Positions 17,034-25,975 of a stretch of 64,000 bases of DNA are shown piece by piece. The translations under genes were made by a program, and so were the position numbers. This stretch comes from Candidatus Thorarchaeota archaeon. GTDB taxonomy: Archaea; Asgardarchaeota; Thorarchaeia; Thorarchaeales; Thorarchaeaceae. The notes below the pieces were generated by a model. It was given only the letters and a program-made list of their open reading frames with translations, did no database searches and was not told where the DNA came from. The stretch is taken from the NCBI GenBank assembly GCA_016839245.1, contig JAEOUN010000078.1:1-64000 (forward strand), written 5' to 3'. Every line of letters starts with the position of its first letter. Positions within the stretch are counted from its first letter, which is position 1.

Positions 17034-19127
17034 CTAGATCCAATCACCAGTTTCGAGTTTCCTTGGAAGATATTCGTCAGTAAGATATTCGAATGAGTGA
17101 CTAGCAAAGGCCTGAATCTCTGCTTTTTCCTTCAATCTAAGCATTAATTGGAGGTCATCTACCCAAGGCTTGTTCCGTTGAACGAATGGTTCTTTGAGCA
17201 TATCTTTTACACGTTTTACGTCAGCTGGTTGCATCGGAATTCTTACAGCTTTTGGTATCTTGTACTCATCCAAATCTCTACTAAGTACACCTAGCAGTTT
17301 AAGTTCAGGTGTGGCGATGAAGGGAGACTCGTAACTTAGTCTTTTACTTCCTCTCAGAAATACAGAGTAGATATAATGCCCATATGGGTCAGAATCAACG
17401 AGCGCAAAAGCAGGGATCTCAAGCTCCTTGACAAGCATCTTAAGGAAAGCTCTCGTAGCAATATCTCCAGATCCTTTTCCTGTGATTACAATACAGGGTT
17501 GACGATTCCAATATTTAGCTTCAGCTAGTCTCATGACAGCCGCATCCTTCTCTGAAAGTAGAATGAATTCTGCATCGCTTTCCACAATCTCTAATTGGTC
17601 AAGGAATGGTGTGACTGCCCATCCACCAGTACCCATTTTGGTTAAATCTATAAGATCTCCACCATCACGAATTGTAACTCGTCCCATAGCAGAACCACGA
17701 GCTGAAGCAACAATGTGAACACTATCACGAGTAGTCTGAATCATGGAAGCAACATCCTCAATGATCTTGTCACTATATTTTTGCTCTCTGAATAGATTTA
17801 CATCACTATAGTAAACCTCACGTTTAGTAGCATGCAGGTGAGCATTGAGTAGGTTGAAGATAATTTCCATGACTCGTGCAGTTCTTGTCGCATCGACAAC
17901 AGAAGCTAGAGAGTGATATGGACGAGATATCGTCTTCATTCCCAGAAGAAGCAAATCGCGTACCTCATCCCATACAATATTGTCACCACCTCTACTAGGA
18001 ATCTCAAAGGCAGGTCTGCCCGTCATCATTGTTTCGTTTAATATATCAATAGCAGTCTCAACAATACGCTCCGTTGTTTCATTTGCTGTGAGATTTACAA
18101 CCTCAACGGTTTCTTCCTGAGCCTCTTCTTCAGTCTTAGGAGCCTTTGCTCGTTCTTCTGCATCAGCCCAGTTTTGTTTCATTTCTTTTGATAGTTCCGA
18201 AATTGCCTTGGAAACCTTCATTCCAGACGATTTCTTTATTGGTTTTGGTTTAGGTTTATGTGGTGGCAATACCTTCTTGGGCAATTTTTGAGAAGGAACT
18301 TCAGAGATTTCTTTCGCCTTGGAGGTTTTTTTATCTGACGTTGTTTTCTTAGCTTTCTTTGTCTTCTTCACTGGAGCTTCTTTCTCCTTCTTGTCGATAG
18401 TAGGTTCTCCCTTTGCAATAATTGTAGACGAGGGCTCACCGTAAATCATTGCAATCTCTTGTTCACGTTGCATCTTCTGAGCTTCATTTACCAATTTAGT
18501 GGCATTTGAAACACTAAGTCCATCAACCTTTGCAGCGATAGCATCGGGTCGAGACCGTGATAACCGTGCAACTGATGTGTATCCAGCTCGATCAAGGGAT
18601 AGTGCTAGCTTCGCGCCAACACCAGGAATGTCAGTAAGGTTTTGTTTGGGTTGAACTGCATCGGAATAGGCTTCATCAGTTGAAACTACAACCTCTGGTT
18701 CAACTATAGCATCTTTCTGACGCAGCATGTCTTTTGCCATCGAAACCAAATTACTTGCACCGGTACTACTCAGACCGTCAATTCTCTTCGAGAGAGATTC
18801 TGGACGTGCACGAGATAATTTTTCAATGTCTTCAAAACCAGCAAGTACAAGTCGCTCAGCAAGTTTCTGTCCAACTCCAGGCAATTTTGTAAAAACTGCA
18901 ACTATTGCAGGATCAGGCGTCTTAACGGGTTTTTTCGTAGACTTCATTTTTTTGAGGGATTTCTTCTTGGATCTCTTCGATTTGTCTACTGGTTTCTTGG
19001 GCATGGATTTTGATTTCTTTTCGATGGATTTTGTTGACTTTGTAGATTCTGCTTTTTTCTTGGCATTCTCCAAATCTAGAGTTTCTTGGATAGTATCTTT
19101 TGGTTTTGTAGCCTTTTTCTTACTCAC
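17034..19127 (-). CDS. top6A: DNA topoisomerase VI subunit A with HhH-bearing N-terminal extension
   Basis: Type IIB topoisomerase cleavage subunit (Spo11 homologue). The last 345 or so residues form the normal core: catalytic Tyr region KREVYYSD, DSVHIVASARGSAMG, a TOPRIM domain with the Glu of LLSEKDAAVMRL and the Asp pair in VDSDPYGHY. The total of 697 residues is about twice the family length. The extra N-terminus has a Lys/Ser-rich tail (1-72), HhH module 1 (about 76-135, LPGVGQKLAERLVLAGF), HhH module 2 (about 163-222, IPGVGAKLALSLDRAGY), a Lys-rich linker (245-315) and an acidic helix. The start is GTG 19127, with GGGAGTGA inside the last codons of top6B, 2 bases upstream. Confidence 0.94.
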   Translation of the reverse strand: MSKKKATKPKDTIQETLDLENAKKKAESTKSTKSIEKKSKSMPKKPVDKSKRSKKKSLKKMKSTKKPVKTPDPAIVAVFTKLPGVGQKLAERLVLAGFEDIEKLSRARPESLSKRIDGLSSTGASNLVSMAKDMLRQKDAIVEPEVVVSTDEAYSDAVQPKQNLTDIPGVGAKLALSLDRAGYTSVARLSRSRPDAIAAKVDGLSVSNATKLVNEAQKMQREQEIAMIYGEPSSTIIAKGEPTIDKKEKEAPVKKTKKAKKTTSDKKTSKAKEISEVPSQKLPKKVLPPHKPKPKPIKKSSGMKVSKAISELSKEMKQNWADAEERAKAPKTEEEAQEETVEVVNLTANETTERIVETAIDILNETMMTGRPAFEIPSRGGDNIVWDEVRDLLLLGMKTISRPYHSLASVVDATRTARVMEIIFNLLNAHLHATKREVYYSDVNLFREQKYSDKIIEDVASMIQTTRDSVHIVASARGSAMGRVTIRDGGDLIDLTKMGTGGWAVTPFLDQLEIVESDAEFILLSEKDAAVMRLAEAKYWNRQPCIVITGKGSGDIATRAFLKMLVKELEIPAFALVDSDPYGHYIYSVFLRGSKRLSYESPFIATPELKLLGVLSRDLDEYKIPKAVRIPMQPADVKRVKDMLKEPFVQRNKPWVDDLQLMLRLKEKAEIQAFASHSFEYLTDEYLPRKLETGDWI

Positions 19128-19129
19128 TT

Positions 19130-21163
19130 CTATTCACTCCCTACATCATCAAAATCCATGTCATCTGCAGAGGAATCAGAGATTAATTCTGATTCTTCCA
19201 TATCTTCTTCGGTTTCCTCATCATCTGCAAGTGTTTCGAATCCTTGAATTGAATCACGAATTCTGGAAGCAATGGTTTCTGCATCAAATGTTGATTTCTT
19301 TTTCGAACTATTAGCAATATTCACTAGACTCTCGGCAAATTGGTCAGCGTACATTGCTAAAATGCCTGCTCGTTTGGCCTTCCTGCGGTCTGTTTCTCTT
19401 CGCGTGATGAATCGTCTAAATTTACGACCCGCATCTTCAAGAGCTAACTTAATCTCTTTGAGAAGCACTTCATCCTCAGCCAGAGCTTGTTTTGATTGTC
19501 CTTTAAACATGACATGCACATATGCACCACAGACATGTATGAAGACCATTATTGGACCACGAGGTATACCATTATCAAAGGTTTGAACTTTGTAATTCCT
19601 CCAATTAACTAGAGTAGTAGCCTTCCATGTAGCGCAATCACTATTGTCTCTGAGTTTTGGAACTCTGTTTACGAATCTCCAGAGAACCATTGGTGCAGAG
19701 GTTGCTGGTTTAATCTCACCACCATATGCAATACAGACTTCAATGGCAAAAGACAATCCTTTTCCAGATGTAGGCTTTCGTGTCACAGCAGCGGCAAAAT
19801 CTGGTCTGTAAGCTAATTTAATTGTCTGTTCAAAAACCTCTTCTCCAACAGTAACGACGGTGTCAGTAGGAGGAGCAATGTATTCCTCATTTGAAAACGC
19901 GCGGTACAGGAGCTCAACCTCTGTCTTTGACAGAGAATCTGTTGGAGTCTGCATTCTTAAGGGCTCAAGATGCCGTCTTCTTAGCTCTTTACTTGCTTCG
20001 TCAACGATAGTCTTGGCTTTGTTCGTACTAAGTCGACAGAAAGCCTTTGATAGAAATCCCTTTAGATCGGGCTCAGGTGTTTCTCTCAAGAGATCTTGAA
20101 ATTCACCAATGCGGATGCTTGCAGGATGAGGTTGCGCATATTTTGGCTCAGCTGGAAACACTGCAACTCTTCTAGGAAAGATATGTACAGTGCCATAAGG
20201 ATCAATGAAGATAATTGTAACATGCGAATTTAGAAGAGATGCCATTTCAGCATATGTGTCTGAATACCCTCTACGATATTGAATATTTAGATAGTATAAC
20301 TTGATGTAAGTACCATGATTGAAGGGAAGTGATAGGTCTACAGGTCCACCAACGTAGTCCTTCGTGTTAGCAGTCGTCGTATAGAAACTAGAGGCTGTTG
20401 CTGTTTCAGAATTGTATCGTTGGGAAATAGTAAAGATTGGTTTTCCTGTTGTATTTTGAGCATCGCTGAAAGCTGAAGGTGCCCCGAATCCTTGACTACC
20501 TCGTGTCTGACGAAGTTTTTCTGACTTACTTGAAGCCAGATATATTCCAAATTTATCAAGATCAGATGGAACCATTCCTACTCCAGTATCAAAACACGTA
20601 AACTCATAGACCTTAAAGCCCTCTTCGTCATCAATGGGAACAAGGTCAGGCATCTGTACCTCAGTGAGTTGCATGACAACAAATGGCTCTCGTTTGGTCA
20701 ATAGAGTTCTGAGTGGAGTAACGAACTTTCTGAATTCAGTGATACGTTCGTCAAGAGTCTCTTTTCGTCTAGGTGGAAGTTCTACTTGTTTTCCTGCACG
20801 TACATCGCGTTCTAATTGTTTACTGAGAGCAATTGTATCGATTTGGCCTTCTGATAACTTCACTCTAAGCTCATCTATAATCTCCAGCTCTAACTGATCA
20901 GAAAGGCGTGGCTTTTTCTTTGATTTCCACCACCAAGATTCCAGAGCATCTATCGCATTATCCAAGAACTCGATGGAGTATTGAGTATGTTTATTGAGCC
21001 CCGTTTCAAAACCGACTAATTGAGTCCTTTTGCGCATGAATTTCGCAATTGTTCCTTGCTTAATGTCACCAGCACTTGAAGCTGGATTGCCGCTTGAATC
21101 AGTATTGTGTTCAGCCCCCATGTTAGTTGATTTGTTTGATTTAGTCGTTTTATCAGGACTCAA
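19130..21163 (-). CDS. top6B: DNA topoisomerase VI subunit B
   Basis: ATPase subunit of topoisomerase VI, 677 residues, longer than the common roughly 530. A Ser/Thr-rich tail of about 40 residues precedes the GHKL ATPase: N box EFLDNAIDAL, G1 box FDTGVGM, then the GSQGFGAPSAF loop, followed by the transducer with its invariant Lys region (CIAYGGEIKP... NRVPKL). The C-terminus is a stretch of Asp/Glu/Ser residues (about 640-677, ADDEETEEDMEESEL and on). It is first in a two-gene operon with top6A. The acidic tail is opposite in charge to the Lys-rich extension of subunit A, so the two may contact each other. Confidence 0.95.
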   Translation of the reverse strand: MSPDKTTKSNKSTNMGAEHNTDSSGNPASSAGDIKQGTIAKFMRKRTQLVGFETGLNKHTQYSIEFLDNAIDALESWWWKSKKKPRLSDQLELEIIDELRVKLSEGQIDTIALSKQLERDVRAGKQVELPPRRKETLDERITEFRKFVTPLRTLLTKREPFVVMQLTEVQMPDLVPIDDEEGFKVYEFTCFDTGVGMVPSDLDKFGIYLASSKSEKLRQTRGSQGFGAPSAFSDAQNTTGKPIFTISQRYNSETATASSFYTTTANTKDYVGGPVDLSLPFNHGTYIKLYYLNIQYRRGYSDTYAEMASLLNSHVTIIFIDPYGTVHIFPRRVAVFPAEPKYAQPHPASIRIGEFQDLLRETPEPDLKGFLSKAFCRLSTNKAKTIVDEASKELRRRHLEPLRMQTPTDSLSKTEVELLYRAFSNEEYIAPPTDTVVTVGEEVFEQTIKLAYRPDFAAAVTRKPTSGKGLSFAIEVCIAYGGEIKPATSAPMVLWRFVNRVPKLRDNSDCATWKATTLVNWRNYKVQTFDNGIPRGPIMVFIHVCGAYVHVMFKGQSKQALAEDEVLLKEIKLALEDAGRKFRRFITRRETDRRKAKRAGILAMYADQFAESLVNIANSSKKKSTFDAETIASRIRDSIQGFETLADDEETEEDMEESELISDSSADDMDFDDVGSE

Positions 21164-21484
21164 TTTAGTTCACTCCATTTATAGACAGATTCTTGTAAGA
21201 TTAGGGTTGCAGCCATCATTTGCGTGGCATATTGCCTATTTCACGTGTTTTTGCGCTTCTACCAATATGTCGAGTGCTTTTCATCCCATATTATCTTTTT
21301 CCGTGGCTAATCAATCTATATGCCGGATTTCCTAAATAATTCATCTCTATAAGCCTATTTTCGCTTAATGTTAAGCTATTTTTTGCTGCGATTTTCGCGC
21401 ACATTGAATTGAGATTAAAATTTGGAACACGTGTTCTAAATATAATGAATATCCTTATGACACACAGAACATCAATTTCTCACA
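21164..21484. other. Divergent intergenic region between top6B and cofE
   Basis: 321 bases without a credible gene. It holds a small palindrome (GCTTAA-TG-TTAAGC, 21363-21376) followed by a T-run, and the palindrome/TATA pair described separately at 21425-21444. No tRNA-like fold was found by eye. It should contain both promoters. Confidence 0.5.
21425..21444 (+). promoter_or_regulatory. cofE promoter with overlapping palindrome
   Basis: The perfect 12-base palindrome GAACACGTGTTC (21425-21436) directly abuts TAAATATA (21437-21444). The latter sits about 41 bases before the cofE ATG, a fitting TATA-box position. A repressor bound to the palindrome would cover the BRE/TATA region. Regulator unknown. 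Confidence 0.5.
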
Positions 21485-22240
21485 ATGCAAGCTAAGACGA
21501 TAACAGCCATACCCATAGTTGGAATTCCGAAAATTAAACCGGGAGATGAAATACATGCAGCCATTTTTGATGCAACCAGACGCGCAGAAGGAGAACTACA
21601 TGAAGATGATATTATTGTCATCTCATCAAAAATAGTGTCTAAAGCTGAAGGCAGAATTGTAGCAAGAGAAGTAATTGAAATAACAAGAGAAGCATCCGAA
21701 ATTGCACAGAGAAATCAATTCGATCCATTTCAAGTAGAACTTGCATTAAGAGAGAGTAAGAAGATAATCAGAGATAATAGAGTACTAATTACTGAAACGC
21801 AATCAGGATTAATTTGCAATTTTTCAGGAGTCGATAAATCAAATGCACCTGAAGGAAAATACATTCTACTACCTGAAGATCCAGACGCATCTGCAGCACG
21901 TATACGAAATGGATTGAAGGCAAGTACTCGTAAGAATATAGCAATTATAATCTCTGATACACAAGGTCGACCTTGGCGGAGAGGTTCTGTAAACCTCGCA
22001 ATTGGCTGTGCAGGCATATCTCCTTTCAAATTCAATAAGGAAAAAACAGACTTGTATGGTAGAACACTGAAACATTCAACAGTGTGTCAAGTGGACGAAT
22101 TAGCTGCACTCGTTGAACCTCTTATGGGACAAGGTGGACAAGGATTCCCTGCAGTAATTATTAGAGGCTATTCATATTCTGAAAGTGAGGAAAAAGCGAG
22201 GGATATTATCAGGTCAGAAGAAGAAGATCTTTTTCGTTAA
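21485..22240 (+). CDS. cofE: Coenzyme F420:L-glutamate ligase
   Basis: GTP-dependent enzyme adding glutamates to F420-0, the last step in making the deazaflavin cofactor. The 251-residue length and motifs fit: the N-terminal IPIVGIPKIKPGDEI, DIIVISSKIVSKAEG (metal/GTP region), then IRNGLKASTRKNIAIIISDTQGRPWRRGSVNLAIGCAG in sequence, and the C-terminal PLMGQGGQGFPAVIIRG. Its presence implies F420 use. It is a single gene on this strand; no other cof gene is in the window. Transcription likely starts around 21466, giving a short leader. Confidence 0.95.
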   Translation: MQAKTITAIPIVGIPKIKPGDEIHAAIFDATRRAEGELHEDDIIVISSKIVSKAEGRIVAREVIEITREASEIAQRNQFDPFQVELALRESKKIIRDNRVLITETQSGLICNFSGVDKSNAPEGKYILLPEDPDASAARIRNGLKASTRKNIAIIISDTQGRPWRRGSVNLAIGCAGISPFKFNKEKTDLYGRTLKHSTVCQVDELAALVEPLMGQGGQGFPAVIIRGYSYSESEEKARDIIRSEEEDLFR

Positions 22241-22251
22241 AAATAGACAGA

Positions 22252-22271
22252 GGCTCCTCCGAAGAGGAACC
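22252..22271. terminator. Hairpin between cofE and the convergent zinc-ribbon gene
   Basis: GGC-TCCTC-CGAA-GAGGA-ACC: a 5-bp stem with a CGAA loop, extended by two more pairs past one mismatch. It lies in the 50-base gap between two convergent stops. Modest stability; role inferred from position. Confidence 0.4.
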
Positions 22272-22291
22272 CAAATCTATGAATTTGAATA

Positions 22292-23170
22292 TTAACTTAA
22301 TTTATGGCCACAACCATTACAGAACTTTGCTCCTGCAGGATAGGGTTGTCCACAATTAGAGCAATATCCTGCTGCGTCGCTTCCGCCCATTCCAGAATAA
22401 TCAATATGAACAGAGTCTGGTCGACCGTCACCGTTAGTATCTTCTGAATAGGTAATCCGCATGCTTCCGGATCCACCGGCACCTGTTGAATGCACATCAA
22501 CATGCCCGGTACCATGACCACCTCGTGTAGCTGTGGCTTGTCCGCCGCCAGCACCTCCGCCGGTTCCACCTAACGGAGCGCCACATTGAGGACAAGTAGG
22601 CACATTACCTGCACCTGCACCACAGTAGGGGCATTTTCCTTGATCCTGAGCAGAATTCACATTAGCGACAACGGAAGGAATGACATTCTTTTGTTTGAAT
22701 TCGAATTGCATATTCCCTCCAGCCTTCAAATCTACTATCAATCTATTTCCACTCTGAGCAGCTTGAGAAATAGCCATTAAGGGTAAAGCAATACTCTCAG
22801 TATTGCCATTTGCATCTTTATTGTAATAGGAATCTTGAGTCCAAGAGGTAATGGCAGTACCAACAGCAGCGTATCCGATTCCACGACCTGCGCTTCGTAG
22901 GGCATGTCCGCCAATACCGCCAATCTGCCTTCCAGCACCCTCCAAAAGCGCAGCACCAGCGATAGCACCGGCAAGAGCACCAAATTTCTTGAAACCACTC
23001 TGCTTCTTTGGTGCCTTATACCAAACAAGGCGTACGTCAGTTAGCTCGAGAGATCCATCCTCTCCATCAAATTTTACATCTTTCTCACGGACCATTTTTC
23101 GCTCATAGTTCAAGGTTTCAAGTCCTGAACCGCCATATGATACCGTAAGAAATCCTGGTCGATCACTCAT
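22292..23170 (-). CDS. Zinc-ribbon protein with PH/GRAM-like N-terminus and Gly-rich segments
   Basis: A 292-residue protein. The first 60 residues (LETLNYERKMVREKDVKFDGEDGSLELTDVRLVWYK in order) look like a PH/GRAM-type beta domain. A Gly/Ala-rich, weakly hydrophobic stretch (about 63-110) resembles glycine-zipper helices, and strands follow to about 165. Three cysteine pairs form zinc ribbons: CPYCG/CPQCG near 180-196, and CSNCG...CNGCG at the end. Between them lie a Gly-rich linker and a calcium-loop-like DTNGDGRPD. No established family name; a membrane-peripheral adaptor is a guess. It is followed by a hairpin downstream. Confidence 0.7.
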   Translation of the reverse strand: MSDRPGFLTVSYGGSGLETLNYERKMVREKDVKFDGEDGSLELTDVRLVWYKAPKKQSGFKKFGALAGAIAGAALLEGAGRQIGGIGGHALRSAGRGIGYAAVGTAITSWTQDSYYNKDANGNTESIALPLMAISQAAQSGNRLIVDLKAGGNMQFEFKQKNVIPSVVANVNSAQDQGKCPYCGAGAGNVPTCPQCGAPLGGTGGGAGGGQATATRGGHGTGHVDVHSTGAGGSGSMRITYSEDTNGDGRPDSVHIDYSGMGGSDAAGYCSNCGQPYPAGAKFCNGCGHKLS

Positions 23171-23249
23171 TACTAATCACATCAGCACCAATGACTTGAT
23201 ATCTATTAACTTTGTCGTGACTAAATCGAAGCAGTAACAAAAGATGGAA

Positions 23250-23271
23250 AGAGCTGCTAATAAGCAGCTCT
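23250..23271 (-). terminator. Hairpin terminator after the MFS gene
   Basis: AGAGCTGCT-AATA-AGCAGCTCT, a perfect 9-bp stem with a 4-base loop, beginning 8 bases past the stop of the MFS transporter gene at 23279 on the minus strand. Confidence 0.6.
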
Positions 23272-23278
23272 AGTAGCT

Positions 23279-24799
23279 TTATTCTTCAACCGACATTTCA
23301 TCTTTGAGTTTCTTTGCTAGAGGAGGAGTCTCATCTTTTAAAACCGCATCGGGTTCGGTTAAGACAATCTTTTGTGTATCAGACCAAGTCTCTTCTTCTA
23401 ACTCAGGAATTTCATGCCTGAATCCATGAACTATGAGAAGAACACCAGCGAGAGATACGACACCGCAGCTAGCTAGAGTTAAAGGAAAACCAATAATTGT
23501 GATCAACCAACCAAAGGCTGCAATCTGAGGAATAGCAAAAAGTGTTGCTAATGTTGGAGATAGAGAATACATACTATTTCGAATCTTATTTGGAATTACA
23601 TCCAACAAGACACGTTGGGTGAGAATTTCAGCAAATCCACCAAAGAAAGATGTGAGAACGAAAGTGGAGAAAATCAGAATAATTGGCAAGATGTTCTCAA
23701 GAGGCAATGTGAGAAGTTCAATACCCGTAAATGGCCAATAGATTGTGAATATATTGACCGATGCGGTATCAGCCGGTGGAAACAGGAACATGATGGTTGC
23801 AAAGACCCAAAAGAACACAAAGCCACAGGTCTGAATAAGTCTGAATCGAGGAATCCACTTCTTAGGTTCAAAACGTCTTGACCAGATACCTGATCGCTCT
23901 TGAGCAAATATTCCAGGCGTAAATAAGAGGGTTCTGAAACTGGCGACCGCAACATCTGTGATGAGGTACATATAGTACATGGGGAATAGTATTAGATTAC
24001 CCCAGACCATGATTGAACTAGTTGCTAACATACTCCCGATGACAATATATCTGACAAATGGATATCTAAAGAGAAAGTTAACGCCACCCTTTAGAATTCC
24101 AAAGTATTCACTCAAATTGGGACGTTCTTCTCTCTGCTCTTCAACTTCCGGAAAATCGCGTATTAATATAAAAGACAAAACTGCAAGAATGATTGCCAGA
24201 ACGCCCTGAAATTGGAAGACCCACGCTCTAGAAATGACCACTGCCAAAATACTTCCAGGAATGAGAGAAGCTGTAGCCACGATCTGCATGAGCATACCCA
24301 TGCGGCCCCAGAAGACTCCATACTGCTTCCTATCGCTATCACCCGGCATAGCAACACGATAATTATTGTCGAACCAAGCTCCATATGCGCCACTCTGTTG
24401 AGACTGGGCTAATCCGGTTAGAAGATATATGATAACAAGATAGAGGAAAGGCGTTCCTGTTGTTACTGTCGAGAGCATAAAGAAGGACGCAGCATAACAG
24501 ATTGCGGCTGAAGCTACTATCCATTTTTGACCAATCCAATCACCAATTGCACCAGTGGGATAATCAAAAACTATCTGAACAACCATTTCAATGACGACAA
24601 GAGTGCCAACAAGTCCCATACCCTTCAGATACATTCCAGGACCGCCACCAAGAGCCTCCGCTACGAAGATAACATAGAAGGTCGTGGAGAGTACAAATGT
24701 AAAGTTGGCAAGGGGTCCAAGTATAGCCATTATCTTTGCTAAACGAAGAACCTTATCATTTGCATCTGGAAGTCCAAGAAAAGATTTCATCCAACTCAT
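23279..24799 (-). CDS. Major facilitator superfamily transporter
   Basis: A 506-residue protein with about 12 membrane helices in two bundles, a central cytoplasmic loop rich in charged residues (FPEVEEQREERPNLSEYF, about 215-232), and a long acidic cytoplasmic C-terminus. In the first half, DYPTGAIGDWIGQKW fits the MFS loop 2-3 signature (G-x3-D-x2-G). This resembles archaeal MFS members of unassigned substrate. A hairpin terminator follows it. Upstream lies the long noncoding region. Confidence 0.85.
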   Translation of the reverse strand: MSWMKSFLGLPDANDKVLRLAKIMAILGPLANFTFVLSTTFYVIFVAEALGGGPGMYLKGMGLVGTLVVIEMVVQIVFDYPTGAIGDWIGQKWIVASAAICYAASFFMLSTVTTGTPFLYLVIIYLLTGLAQSQQSGAYGAWFDNNYRVAMPGDSDRKQYGVFWGRMGMLMQIVATASLIPGSILAVVISRAWVFQFQGVLAIILAVLSFILIRDFPEVEEQREERPNLSEYFGILKGGVNFLFRYPFVRYIVIGSMLATSSIMVWGNLILFPMYYMYLITDVAVASFRTLLFTPGIFAQERSGIWSRRFEPKKWIPRFRLIQTCGFVFFWVFATIMFLFPPADTASVNIFTIYWPFTGIELLTLPLENILPIILIFSTFVLTSFFGGFAEILTQRVLLDVIPNKIRNSMYSLSPTLATLFAIPQIAAFGWLITIIGFPLTLASCGVVSLAGVLLIVHGFRHEIPELEEETWSDTQKIVLTEPDAVLKDETPPLAKKLKDEMSVEE

Positions 24800-24947
24800 A
24801 GAAGAATCACTCTCTTATTTTGGATAAATGTAGAATTTTGCTTTAAGAAGACTCTCTGAATCTCAATTGAATGATAGTGGCAAGATTCGTAGTTATTTAT
24901 TGATTTGTTATCTATGTTATTCATGTCCTTCAGAGCTCCTTTTAGTT

Positions 24948-24983
24948 ACAGCGGCCCTGAGATCACACAACCAGGACCGCTGT
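24948..24983 (+). other. Strong hairpin, possible structured RNA
   Basis: ACAGCGG-C-CCTG (24948-24959) pairs with CAGG-A-CCGCTGT (24972-24983): 11 pairs and one C/A mismatch, with a 12-base loop. It is GC-rich in an AT-rich surrounding. A second small stem, CTTGTG-TAAG-CGCAAG, follows near 25003-25018. Strand is arbitrary. Confidence 0.45.
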
Positions 24984-25431
24984 GGAGATAGGAGTGTATT
25001 TGCCTTGTGTAAGCGCAAGTGAACTAAATGACTCATCTCGAAATAATCTGGTCACGGTAGCAAAGCATTCCAATTGATTGGACACATACCGACCTATTCT
25101 CTTGTGTCAAGCAGGGCTTGTCTGACGGTGTCGGTAGGGTCATTTTTTTCACCTTAGTTTTATGTGAGCATCAAACGTTTATAAGGTTTGTCACGCAAAC
25201 CATTAATTTTATATGGTTCATTATTAGTATTTTGTAGCAAGTAATATTTTGATTTGCAAACTATTGTGTGATTTGTGTTTATGAAGTAGACTATTTTTGA
25301 ATGATGAATATCCAATGGAATTAATGGATTCATTCTCAGCAAGATAATCTACCTCTGTAAGTAGCGTAGGTGATCGCACGGGTAGAGATTGCACGATGAG
25401 TTCTCTTTGATTTCTTTGTGTTCAATAAGCC

Positions 25432-25548
25432 TACCTCCGATATGTAAAAGCGAAAGTCAATGCATCAGTACATTGAATACTGTGAGGCCACCTATATTTC
25501 GAGATTCTATTTTGTGAGTTATTTGACAGAGCCATATTATTTCACACT
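25432..25548 (+). repeat. Diverged direct repeat, copy 1
   Basis: Begins TACCTCCGATATGTAAAAGCG and ends AGAGCCATATTATTTCACACT (19 of 21 bases shared with copy 2). The middle is poorly conserved. The two marked ends are 117 bases apart. Confidence 0.5.
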
Positions 25549-25788
25549 CTCTTATTGTGTGGTCACAGCTAATGCTTGTTCTGATACGAAGTGCTCATTT
25601 TTTGGCCACTTGGTGACCATATTAATGAACCAGAGAATATCCAGCAAATACCATAATCAGAACCAATCATATTATCTACCTCACAACAGTCCTATAGGCA
25701 TAAGTGATGGCTTCAGAGGAGATGTGATGACATTTCTGCTTCCAAATTGTATCAGCTCTGTAATTAGCTGACATTGCCATTGTTGAAT

Positions 25789-25902
25789 TACCTCCGGTAT
25801 AGGTAAGCGTATGCTACAGCCTCTGTGGAGAGGGGATTTCTCTTGTGCCTTTGCACCAGTTCAGTTCGGTTGTTCGTTGTTAGAGCCATAATAGTTCACA
25901 CT
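25789..25902 (+). repeat. Diverged direct repeat, copy 2
   Basis: Begins TACCTCCGGTATAGGTAAGCG and ends AGAGCCATAATAGTTCACACT, 114 bases apart, matching copy 1 in order and spacing. It lies just before the promoter of the ATC-hydrolase-like gene. Confidence 0.5.
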
Positions 25903-25920
25903 GAATACTGTTCAGAATTA

Positions 25921-25975
25921 GTATATATACCGAAGCCACTTCTTGGGGTCACATGATGTAGTCACATGATGTGAC
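25921..25975 (+). promoter_or_regulatory. Promoter with tandem/palindromic operator
   Basis: GTATATATAC (25921-25930) is a good TATA element. A 13-base direct repeat, GTCACATGATGTA then GTCACATGATGTG (25948-25960, 25961-25973), follows at the expected start site. The second copy completes a palindrome GTCACAT-G-ATGTGAC (25961-25975). Placement over the start site suggests repression of the gene at 26016. Confidence 0.55.

Noticed and set aside
25460..25771. 103-codon open frame in the noncoding region
   Set aside because: Composition is rich in Tyr, Cys, His and Ser with no ribosome binding site, no recognisable fold, and the first repeat copy lies within its 5' part.
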